The notes beneath the pieces are model-generated. The model was not told where the DNA came from. It made no database searches and saw nothing but the letters and a program-made list of their open reading frames with translations. 7,644 nt of DNA from CAZIWX01 sp964543125. GTDB taxonomy: Bacteria; Fidelibacterota; UBA8477. Shown piece after piece: positions 1-6,489 of this stretch. Each line of letters begins with the position of its first letter. Positions within the stretch are counted from its first letter, which is position 1. The position numbers and the translations under genes were made by a program. The stretch is taken from positions 1 to 7,644 of the forward strand of contig CAZIWX010000115.1 in the NCBI GenBank assembly GCA_964543125.1. The letters run 5' to 3'.

Positions 1-816
1 CCAAAGCTTATTGAGGGCGAATAACTGGGCTGTTTTGGACTTACCGAGCCCGGCGCGGGCTCCGATGCAGCCGGAACTAAAACCACCGCGATCCGGGATG
101 GTGATGAGTGGGTTATCAACGGCTCGAAAATGTTCACCACCAATGCCGCTTATGCCGGAACCTGTGTGCTCACGGCCGTCACTAATCCGGATCTCCCCGG
201 AACCAATGGTATCTCGGCTTTTTTGGTGGAGACCGATACGCCGGGATTCATCGTGGGACCGCCGGAGAAAAAAATGGGTTGGCGCGCATCGGATACACAC
301 CCGTTGACCTTTGACAATTTGCGGGTCCCCGCCGATGCTTTATTAGGGCCTTTGGATGCAGGCTTCAAACAATTCACCAAGGCTTTATTTGGTGGCCGGA
401 TCAGTGTGGCGGCCCTGTCACTGGGATTGGCCGAGGGTGCGTTGGCGGCGGCTGTGAAGTACGCAAGTGAACGCGAAGCCTTTGGCAAAAAGATTTACTC
501 CTTTCAGGGGATCGGATTTCCCTTGGCGGAATTGGCGACCGAAATCGAAGCCGCCCGGCATCTGGTTTATCACGTTAGCTTTCTGAAAGATCAGGGCCGG
601 GACATCACCCAAGCCGCCGCCATGGCCAAACTTTATGCCAGTGAATTGGCAGTCAAAACCACCCAAATAGCCGTGCAAGTACATGGCGGATATGGTTATT
701 TGAAAGAATTTCCGGTGGAACGCTTCTTTCGCGATGCTAAAGTATTAACTATCGGTGAAGGAACTTCGGAAGTCCAAAAACTCATCATTCGCAAAGGTTT
801 ATTTCGGGATAAATAA
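1..816 (+). CDS. Acyl-CoA dehydrogenase, C-terminal part, with an in-frame stop near the window edge
   Basis: FAD-dependent acyl-CoA dehydrogenase, which oxidises acyl-CoA to trans-2-enoyl-CoA and passes electrons to electron-transfer flavoprotein. About 264 codons are visible; the family is usually 380-390 residues, so roughly the first 120 lie outside the window. Visible signatures in order: LGCFGLTEPGAGSD (from 25), the central beta-domain flavin/substrate loop; REAFGKKI (from about 472), FAD-contacting; an AARHL helix; and GGYGYLKEFPVERFFRDAK followed by IGEGTSEVQ, whose Glu at 757-759 aligns with the catalytic base of the MCAD/SCAD type. Bases 1-21 read PKLIEGE in the same frame, exactly what precedes LGCFGLTEP in this family, but codon 22-24 is TAA. 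The gene is therefore either a nonsense pseudogene or, perhaps likelier at a contig edge, carries a base error. The first ATG after the stop that keeps the frame (130) would remove the LTEPGAGSD loop and is not a credible start. Acyl-chain specificity cannot be read here. The stop lies 6 bases before the next gene. Confidence 0.93.
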
Positions 817-822
817 TTCTCT

Positions 823-3165
823 ATGGCAATCAAACCCCAATCAACGTTAACCCCGGGCGAAAAGCTGCACCGTAAAAAACGACTGTTGTTGAATGCCACT
901 CGAGTGGTCATCATTCTGATACTCTTGTTATCCACGGCGTTGTTCTTTCCCAAGGGCCGGATTTTTCAATTTAGCTATCAGGTAGATCAGATCACCACCG
1001 AACCCATCATCGCGCCCTTTGATTTCGATATTTTAAAGACCGCGGCTGAACTTACCCGCGACCGCGAAGACCGGGTCAAGGCGGTTTCCTATGTTTTCGA
1101 CTGGGAAACCACTATCATAGATTCGGTGGATTCGGTATTGGATCGGTTGCACACGCAACTGAGCTTGTTGCGTGAATACCAGGACCGGTTCAATCTCCGG
1201 TTAAAAACGTCTTTGCTGCAAACCGATTCAGTGTTGCACGATTCACTACGGCAATTGGTGCATGAGGATAGTCTGCGCATCGAACTAAAGCGCAAAGAAA
1301 TAGCAAAATTGGGTTTCGGCAATTTGCAAACCGGGGAATGGTTGTATTTCCTAAATATGGAGCAGCAGCGCATCATTGCCGGGGACACGGTTAGGGTGCC
1401 GGGTTATTTCATAGCCAGTATTGGCGCCGGGCTGGAAAATGTTTATCAACAGGGCATTCTGAACCGGCCGGTGGCGGAAATTCCCACGCCGACCATTTCT
1501 GTAATCGTGCGGGGGAAAGAAATCGAACAAAGCCCCGGTGTGTACCTTTCGCTGGCGGAGGCGCGCCAACGCTTTGATGCCATCCTGCTGGATTATTTCA
1601 AAGACTACGATCCCCGCCTGGATACTCTCGCCGTCACGATTGGGCAGTCTTTGCTGGAACCCAATGTGATCTTCAATCAGGAACTCACCGAGAAGCGCCA
1701 GCAAATTGTTCGTAAAGACGTGCCCCGCAGCATCGGCAAGGTGTTCGAAAACGAGAAGATCGTGGATGCCAACATCCGGGTCACTCCGAAGATCAAACGC
1801 AGGTTGAATTCACTGGAAAAAGAATACGAGCGTCGTGGCCAGCGCACCACCCAATCAACTCAAATCGTAACGTTTATCGGGCGCATGCTGCTTTCCGCCG
1901 TATTGCTCTTTTTCTTCTTTGCCTATCTCTTCACCTATCGCCCGGCTATTTACCGGAATATCAAATTACTCATTTTAATTGGCCTCATCTTTTTTATCCA
2001 TATTGCCATGACTTATGCCTTTGTTTACCGCTTGCATTGGTCGGAATATGTAATCCCCATGACCATCGCGGCCATGCTGTTTACCATTATTTTTGACGGC
2101 CGAATTTCGTTCATTGCCATGGTGACGCTTAATCTTCTGGCGGGTATCATCCTTAGTAACAATTATCAGTTTGTCATCGCTAATTTGTTCGTTTCAGCTT
2201 TGGCGATATATACTGTCCGGCGGCTGCGGGAACGCACTCAGTTACTCTGGTCCATCGTTGCAATCGTGGCAGGCTATTTCAGCATTATCCTCATTTTCGA
2301 ACTCATTAAATTTTCCGACTGGAATTCATTGCTGGATAAAATTTTGTTCGCCAGCACCAACGGATTTTTAGCGCCGCTGCTCACGTATGGGCTGTTAATT
2401 ATTATCGAGCGCACTTTTAAAATTACTACCAATCTGACCTTGTTGGAATTGCTGGATTTCAATCACAAACTCCTGAATCATTTGGCCATAAATGCTCCCG
2501 GAACCTTCAAACATTCGGTGGATGTGGGTAACCTGGCGGTGGCCGCGGCAGATGCCATCGGGGCCAATTCATTGCTGGCGCGGGTGGGCGCCTATTATCA
2601 CGATGTGGGCAAAGTGACCAAACCGACCTATTTTGTTGAGAACCAGATGGGTGGTGAGAATAAACATAACAAACTGGCGCCGCGTCTATCGGCTTTGATT
2701 ATCACGGCCCATGTAAAAGATGGTATTCGTCTGGCTAAAGAATATAAATTACCCCAAATCGTGGCTGACTTCATTCCCATGCACCACGGGCGTTCCCGGG
2801 TGGAATATTTTTATCAGCAAGCTTTGAAACAGGCGGGTAATCCCCAGGAAGTCAACGAAGACGATTTTCGTTATCCGGGTCCGCGGCCCAATACCAAGGA
2901 AACCGGTATTTTGATGATTTCCGAGGCGGTGGAAGCTGCCAGCCGATCAGTGGCTTCACCCACGCCGCAGCGCCTCGATACTCTCATCAACAGTATTATT
3001 GAAACCCGGATTAAGGATGGCGATCTGGATGAGTGTCCCCTCACTTTTCGAGATCTTACCACCATCAAGCAGGCAATAACACCGGTGCTCATTGGTAGCC
3101 TGCACAAGCGTATCGAATACCCGGGACAACGGGAAAAACTTCACATGCGGCCGGATGAGGCCTAG
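823..3165 (+). CDS. 7TM-HD membrane phosphodiesterase, YqfF/PgpH type (c-di-AMP hydrolase family)
   Basis: Membrane protein of 780 residues with the YqfF/PgpH layout. TM1 spans about 27-43, an extracytoplasmic 7TMR-HDED-type domain about 45-345, a hydrophobic block with several helices about 347-529, and a cytoplasmic HD domain about 550-735. Characterised relatives such as Listeria PgpH hydrolyse c-di-AMP to pApA. HD metal-site residues seen: H564 (TFKHS), H593-D594 (YYHDVGK), H630 (ITAHVKD) and H654-H655 (MHHGRS). Other family blocks are FRYPGPRP, DGDLDECPLT and a closing RIEYPGQ. The final ligand, normally Asp in an ADSVEAA-like motif, is Glu here (E701 in SEAVEAASRS), and a usually HDKL-like stretch reads HNKLAP. 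The ATG at 823 is 6 bases after the dehydrogenase stop with no clear Shine-Dalgarno; length and TM1 position support it. ybeY follows after 5 bases, a common pairing. Family assignment is secure; c-di-AMP as substrate is inferred from homologues. Confidence 0.95.
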   Translation: MAIKPQSTLTPGEKLHRKKRLLLNATRVVIILILLLSTALFFPKGRIFQFSYQVDQITTEPIIAPFDFDILKTAAELTRDREDRVKAVSYVFDWETTIIDSVDSVLDRLHTQLSLLREYQDRFNLRLKTSLLQTDSVLHDSLRQLVHEDSLRIELKRKEIAKLGFGNLQTGEWLYFLNMEQQRIIAGDTVRVPGYFIASIGAGLENVYQQGILNRPVAEIPTPTISVIVRGKEIEQSPGVYLSLAEARQRFDAILLDYFKDYDPRLDTLAVTIGQSLLEPNVIFNQELTEKRQQIVRKDVPRSIGKVFENEKIVDANIRVTPKIKRRLNSLEKEYERRGQRTTQSTQIVTFIGRMLLSAVLLFFFFAYLFTYRPAIYRNIKLLILIGLIFFIHIAMTYAFVYRLHWSEYVIPMTIAAMLFTIIFDGRISFIAMVTLNLLAGIILSNNYQFVIANLFVSALAIYTVRRLRERTQLLWSIVAIVAGYFSIILIFELIKFSDWNSLLDKILFASTNGFLAPLLTYGLLIIIERTFKITTNLTLLELLDFNHKLLNHLAINAPGTFKHSVDVGNLAVAAADAIGANSLLARVGAYYHDVGKVTKPTYFVENQMGGENKHNKLAPRLSALIITAHVKDGIRLAKEYKLPQIVADFIPMHHGRSRVEYFYQQALKQAGNPQEVNEDDFRYPGPRPNTKETGILMISEAVEAASRSVASPTPQRLDTLINSIIETRIKDGDLDECPLTFRDLTTIKQAITPVLIGSLHKRIEYPGQREKLHMRPDEA

Positions 3166-3170
3166 TCCCC

Positions 3171-3623
3171 GTGAACTTCGAGTTCTTTAAGGACGATTTT
3201 CCGGACGCGCCCGACCCGCTACCCGTGGAACGGGCCCTGAAGTTGGTTTTGAGCGGTGAGAAACGCCGGTCGTCATCACTCTCCGTAGTTCTCCTTTCCA
3301 ACGATGATCTCCGCGCCATGAAAGCTACCCATTTGGGTCAAGATATGTTTACCGATGTTATTGTTTTCAACCTCAATGACCCGGGAAACGCGATCATTGA
3401 AGGTGAAATATACCTTTCACCGGAACAGATCAGAGAAAATGCCGGCGAGTACCAAGTGAGTTTCGAACAGGAATTTTTCCGGGTACTCATTCACGGTTGT
3501 TTGCACCTGTGCGGATACGAAGATCGAACAAAAACCGAAAAATCCATAATCCACGCCCGGGAAAACGGGTACTTGAGTAAACTGGCTTTGCTCCGAGATG
3601 ACTCCCGTGCCGAATCGATCTAA
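3171..3623 (+). CDS. ybeY: Endoribonuclease YbeY (rRNA maturation factor)
   Basis: Cytoplasmic single-strand endoribonuclease that in studied bacteria helps mature the 16S rRNA 3' end and takes part in 70S ribosome quality control. At 150 residues it has the usual family length. The substrate-side motif FTDVIVF and the GEIYLSPEQIRENA block are present, followed by the metal motif IHGCLHLCGYED. H108 and H112 match the first two zinc ligands of the H-x3-H-x5-H motif; the third position is D118 instead of His. From memory, Asp here is frequent in Bacteroidota-type YbeY, so the site is probably functional rather than damaged. The start is GTG at 3171, 5 bases after the upstream stop, with GAGG at 3157-3160 at a reasonable Shine-Dalgarno distance. 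Sitting between an HD phosphodiesterase and a CorC-like gene is a classic context for ybeY and reinforces the call. Confidence 0.95.
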   Translation: MNFEFFKDDFPDAPDPLPVERALKLVLSGEKRRSSSLSVVLLSNDDLRAMKATHLGQDMFTDVIVFNLNDPGNAIIEGEIYLSPEQIRENAGEYQVSFEQEFFRVLIHGCLHLCGYEDRTKTEKSIIHARENGYLSKLALLRDDSRAESI

Positions 3624-3655
3624 ATTGCACCGGGTGATGAAATCATGACAAGCTA

Positions 3656-4948
3656 ATGGATATTCCTTTAATCTTCCAAATTCTCATTTTTGCTCTATTA
3701 CTATTGCTGTCATTTTTCTTCAGCGGTTCTGAAACCGCCCTATTCTCCCTGAAAAATTCCGAGCTGGAAAGGTTGAAGCACGATCTGGCGCCCTCCTCCC
3801 GGATGATTGTCAAACTGATGCAACGCCCCAAACGCCTGCTTATCACCATTCTCACCGGAAATACGCTGGTAAATGTAATTATCGCCGCCCTGGCTGCCAT
3901 AATCACGGCTGAACTGGCTGCTCAAGCGGGCTGGAATCAGGCGTTGGCCTTAGCTTTGGAAACCATCATACTCGCTGTCATTATCGTATTGCTGAGTGAA
4001 ATTACACCCAAGGTTCTGGCGATTCGAAATGCGCCGGACTTTGCCGCCCGCGTATCCTGGCTGGTAAATGTCATCAGCAAGTTTCTTTCACCCTTTGCCA
4101 ATCTCATGTACAAGCTCGTTCAATCCATTGTCAGGTGGACCGGTATTCGACCCGAAGAAGCTTTTGTTTCGGATGACGAGATCAAAACGCTGGTGGAGTT
4201 GGGGCAGGATAAGGGCGTCATCGGAGCGGAAGAAAAAGAAATGATCCACTCCCTCATCGAATTTGGGGACACGGTGGCCAAGGAAGTGATGATTCCCCGT
4301 CCGGATATGGCGGTATTCAATACGGAAATGACCCGCGAAGAGATCCTGACCCTGGTGCGCAAAACCGGGTTTTCCAAATTCCCGCTCTATCATGACCGGA
4401 TCGACAATATCCTGGGGATCGTCTTTATCAAGGATTTACTGCCCTATCTCCATAGCTCCACCAACCGGATTAACTTGGAGCGCCTGGCCCGGCCGGGAAT
4501 GTTTGTGCCCGAAGGACAACCCATCGATGAATTGCTGCGGGCTATGCAGCACGAACGCCAGAAAATTGCCATTGTGGTGGATGAATACGGTGGTGTTTCG
4601 GGCCTGGTGGCCGTGGAAGACATCATTGAAGAGGTTCTGGGCGATCTTCAGGATGAGCTGGATGTGGAAGAAACAGAAGAAATTCAGGTATTGGGACCGG
4701 ATGCCTACCTGGTGGAAAGCGGCGCCAATCTGGATGAATTGACCAGGGTTCTACATATCGCCTTTCCGGAAGGTCGGGAATACGACACGCTGGGCGGGTT
4801 TATTTATGATGTGCGGGGACAAATCCCAAAAATCGGCGACCAGGTTGATTTTGCCGGATATTGTTTTGAAGTGCTTTCCATCGAAAATCGACGTATTCAA
4901 CAGATCAAAATCAAAAAATGTCCGGAAACCGGATCGGCCGGGTCATGA
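3656..4948 (+). CDS. CNNM/CorC-family membrane protein (DUF21 + CBS pair + CorC_HlyC domain)
   Basis: Integral membrane protein of 430 residues in the family often annotated as hemolysin or magnesium/cobalt efflux protein. Characterised CNNM/CorC proteins export Mg2+. Domains in order: an N-terminal DUF21/CNNM membrane domain, about 1-190, with TM1 at 5-22, the family motif SGSETALFS (23-31), GNTLVNVI and SEITPKVLAIRNA; a CBS pair, about 210-335, opening with VMIPRPDM (211-218) and containing VDEYGGVSGLVAVEDIIEE (from 308), the adenine-nucleotide-binding type region; and a C-terminal CorC_HlyC/transporter-associated domain, about 343-422, containing YDTLGGF. The family is normally 410-450 residues, so it is complete. 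The ATG at 3656 follows ybeY by 32 bases and has no strong Shine-Dalgarno; starting there gives a membrane helix at once, as is typical. Adjacency to ybeY is widespread. Mg2+ as the transported ion is inferred; old hemolysin names for such proteins should not be read as virulence. Confidence 0.93.
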   Translation: MDIPLIFQILIFALLLLLSFFFSGSETALFSLKNSELERLKHDLAPSSRMIVKLMQRPKRLLITILTGNTLVNVIIAALAAIITAELAAQAGWNQALALALETIILAVIIVLLSEITPKVLAIRNAPDFAARVSWLVNVISKFLSPFANLMYKLVQSIVRWTGIRPEEAFVSDDEIKTLVELGQDKGVIGAEEKEMIHSLIEFGDTVAKEVMIPRPDMAVFNTEMTREEILTLVRKTGFSKFPLYHDRIDNILGIVFIKDLLPYLHSSTNRINLERLARPGMFVPEGQPIDELLRAMQHERQKIAIVVDEYGGVSGLVAVEDIIEEVLGDLQDELDVEETEEIQVLGPDAYLVESGANLDELTRVLHIAFPEGREYDTLGGFIYDVRGQIPKIGDQVDFAGYCFEVLSIENRRIQQIKIKKCPETGSAGS

Positions 4949-5769
4949 ACGTTCCTAAAGACACCCCGCAAAATTTTAATTCAGGTCAAACGCCGGCTGA
5001 CGCTTTTTTAAAACTGCTTGAAATTGTCCGGCGGCTCCGCGCCCCGGATGGCTGCCCCTGGGATAAAGAACAGACTCCCAAGTCCATGATCCCCTATTTA
5101 CTGGAAGAAACCTATGAAGCCGTTGAGGCCATCGAAGAGGATGATACGGAAGGCTTGCGGGGTGAATTGGGGGATATGCTGTTTCTGGTCCTGCTCCAGG
5201 TCCAAATGGCTAGTGAAGCTAAGAAATTTCACCTCCCGGAAGTCCTGAATGCGATCAGCGGCAAACTGGTGCGCCGGCATCCTCATGTGTTTCAGCGCGA
5301 ACCGGGCAAACCGGAACGGGGTGTAAACGACATTCGCAACAACTGGGAACGCATCAAAATGGCTGAAGGCCGCCAATCACGGCTGGAGGGTGTCCCCAGG
5401 AAACTGCCCGGCCTGCTGCGGGCACAACGAATCCAGGAAAAGGCGTCTCGGGTTGGTTTCGACTGGGATGAATTGCCTCCCGTAGTTGATAAACTCCACG
5501 AAGAATTGGATGAATTGTTGACCGCCTGGCAGGACCAGGGTCCGGAAGAGGTGGAAGAGGAACTGGGAGATGTGCTTTTCAGTGTGGTGAATGTATCCCG
5601 CTTTTTGGGCGTGGATGCCGAATCAGCCCTGCGCCGGGCAGTGGATAAATTCAACACGCGATTTCGAGCCGTGGAGGAGGTTTTTCGCCGGGAAGGACGC
5701 GAGCTGGAACAGGCGACCCTGGCGGAAATGGACGAAGTTTGGGACCGAATAAAAGCCGGCTACCATTAA
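4945..5769 (+). CDS. mazG: Nucleoside triphosphate pyrophosphohydrolase MazG
   Basis: Cytoplasmic all-alpha NTP pyrophosphatase that converts (d)NTPs to NMP and pyrophosphate, a house-cleaning enzyme that in E. coli also affects (p)ppGpp levels. At 274 residues it matches two-domain MazG (E. coli about 263). N-terminal repeat: DGCPWDKEQT (35-44), metal motif EETYE (54-58) and GELGD (E74, D77). Middle: NWERIKMAE and the linker block LPGLLRAQRIQEKASRVGFDW. C-terminal repeat: EELDE (186-190) and EELGD (E206, D209). Both EExxE...ExxD sites are intact. I chose the ATG at 4945 because it overlaps the upstream stop as ATGA, typical of coupled translation. An in-frame ATG at 4918 would add nine residues and overlap the previous gene by 31 bases; it is possible but has no better ribosome-binding site. 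The last 55 bases and stop region are duplicated beyond the N run, an assembly artefact that does not affect this reading frame. Confidence 0.95.
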   Translation: MNVPKDTPQNFNSGQTPADAFLKLLEIVRRLRAPDGCPWDKEQTPKSMIPYLLEETYEAVEAIEEDDTEGLRGELGDMLFLVLLQVQMASEAKKFHLPEVLNAISGKLVRRHPHVFQREPGKPERGVNDIRNNWERIKMAEGRQSRLEGVPRKLPGLLRAQRIQEKASRVGFDWDELPPVVDKLHEELDELLTAWQDQGPEEVEEELGDVLFSVVNVSRFLGVDAESALRRAVDKFNTRFRAVEEVFRREGRELEQATLAEMDEVWDRIKAGYH

Positions 5770-5775
5770 TCCGGT
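5721..5775 (+). repeat. 55-bp sequence, first copy (mazG 3' end), duplicated across the gap
   Basis: These 55 bases cover the last mazG codons, the TAA stop and the first bases after it. They recur without mismatch at 5876-5930, immediately after the N run. The copy ends exactly where the Ns begin. This is what two contigs sharing a terminal 55-mer look like when scaffolded without merging. Confidence 0.97.
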
Positions 5776-5875
5776 NNNNNNNNNNNNNNNNNNNNNNNNN
5801 NNNNNNNNNNNNNNNNNNNNNNNNNNNNNNNNNNNNNNNNNNNNNNNNNNNNNNNNNNNNNNNNNNNNNNNNNNN
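5776..5875. other. Assembly gap of exactly 100 Ns (scaffold join, probably zero real length)
   Basis: A run of exactly 100 N is a conventional placeholder for a gap of unknown size. Because the 55 bases on each side are identical and abut the Ns, the contigs most likely overlap here. The real distance is then negative: deleting the Ns and one copy (155 bases) would give a continuous mazG to macrodomain junction. No gene should be assumed to be hidden inside. Confidence 0.95.
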
Positions 5876-5930
5876 GGCGGAAATGGACGAAGTTTGGGAC
5901 CGAATAAAAGCCGGCTACCATTAATCCGGT
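5876..5930 (+). repeat. 55-bp sequence, second copy, containing a duplicated mazG tail
   Basis: Exact second copy of 5721-5775. It reads the last mazG codons (AEMDEVWDRIKAGYH) and the TAA stop at 5922-5924. It is not a second gene or a mazG remnant. Its stop lies 20 bases before the macrodomain ATG, which gives the true intergenic distance. Confidence 0.96.
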
Positions 5931-5944
5931 TTGGATTTTTTAGA

Positions 5945-6487
5945 ATGCCTGAGAATTTTCCCGGTAAACGGGTTCACATCAAGTTGGGTGACATCACGCA
6001 TTTTACCGGTGACGCTATTGTGAATGCCGCCAATTCATCCCTGTTAGGGGGCGGTGGTGTAGATGGTGCAATTCATCGGGCCGGGGGACCAAAATTACTG
6101 GAAGCCTGCCGAAAACAAGCGGGTTGTGCCACCGGTGAAGCCAAAATCACGCCGGGCTTCGAGTTGCCGGCCGATTATGTAATCCATACGGTGGGACCGG
6201 TCTGGCGCGGTGGCAGTCACGGCGAATCCGCCTGGTTAGCGAGTGCTTACCGCTCGGCATTGGAAATCGCCGGCGGTTACCGATTCAAAACCATAGCCTT
6301 TCCAAGTATTTCCACGGGAGCTTATGGGTATCCTCTAACCCGGGCGGCGCCAGTGGCTTTAGCCGCTATTCTGGTATTTCTCAAGATACATGCTTATCCC
6401 GAACAGGTAACCATGATGACCTATGGGCAATATGATTTTAAAGTTTATCAATCAGCATTGACCAGCATTACCGAACAGGAGATCTAA
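5945..6487 (+). CDS. MacroD-type macrodomain protein, probable O-acetyl-ADP-ribose deacetylase
   Basis: Single-domain macrodomain hydrolase of 180 residues, very close in length and motif order to E. coli YmdB (177). Family members bind ADP-ribose, deacetylate O-acetyl-ADP-ribose and can remove mono-ADP-ribose from acidic residues. Seen in order: GDIT (15-18); IVNAAN, with N30 matching YmdB Asn25; GGGGVDGAIH (35-44), with D40 matching catalytic Asp35; TGEAKITPGFELPADYVIHTVGPVWRGG blocks; and the phosphate-loop motif ISTGAYGYP. I start at the ATG at 5945. A TTG at 5894 would add 17 residues, but it lies within the duplicated mazG tail and those residues do not resemble the family. After collapsing the gap the gene follows mazG by 20 bases, and the next gene starts 2 bases after its stop. 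Pairing with MazG suggests nucleotide-metabolite clean-up (inference). No sirtuin or ADP-ribosyltransferase gene is present to suggest a toxin-antitoxin role. Confidence 0.94.
   Translation: MPENFPGKRVHIKLGDITHFTGDAIVNAANSSLLGGGGVDGAIHRAGGPKLLEACRKQAGCATGEAKITPGFELPADYVIHTVGPVWRGGSHGESAWLASAYRSALEIAGGYRFKTIAFPSISTGAYGYPLTRAAPVALAAILVFLKIHAYPEQVTMMTYGQYDFKVYQSALTSITEQEI
6477..6481 (+). promoter_or_regulatory. Ribosome binding site of the short-chain dehydrogenase gene
   Basis: AGGAG lies 8 bases before the ATG at 6490, an optimal Shine-Dalgarno position, and sits inside the last codons of the macrodomain gene. It is the clearest Shine-Dalgarno in the window and fixes this start. Most other genes here have weak or no recognisable site. 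Confidence 0.75.
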
Positions 6488-6489
6488 AC

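Noticed and set aside
130..816. A short 228-residue acyl-CoA dehydrogenase starting at the ATG at 130
   Set aside because: Family sequence continues in frame upstream through the LTEPGAGSD loop to base 25 and, across the TAA, to base 1; a start at 130 would delete an essential part of the fold.
1..816. Recoding of TAA as a sense codon to explain the internal stop
   Set aside because: TAA terminates at least four other genes in the window at positions expected from family lengths.
3645..3656. A three-codon micro-ORF (ATG ACA AGC TAA) whose stop overlaps the ATG of the CorC-like gene
   Set aside because: Such tiny frames arise easily by chance, and there is no ribosome-binding site to suggest it is translated as a leader.
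3656..4948. Hemolysin or virulence factor
   Set aside because: The DUF21, CBS pair and CorC_HlyC architecture is a housekeeping cation-transport family; the hemolysin name is historical.
5739..5924. An open frame running through the N run and ending in a second copy of the MazG C-terminus
   Set aside because: It consists of unknown bases plus the duplicated 55-mer; it is a product of the scaffold gap and not a gene.
5894..5944. A TTG-initiated N-terminal extension of the macrodomain protein
   Set aside because: It lies largely within the duplicated mazG tail, has no family similarity, and the ATG at 5945 gives a YmdB-like length.
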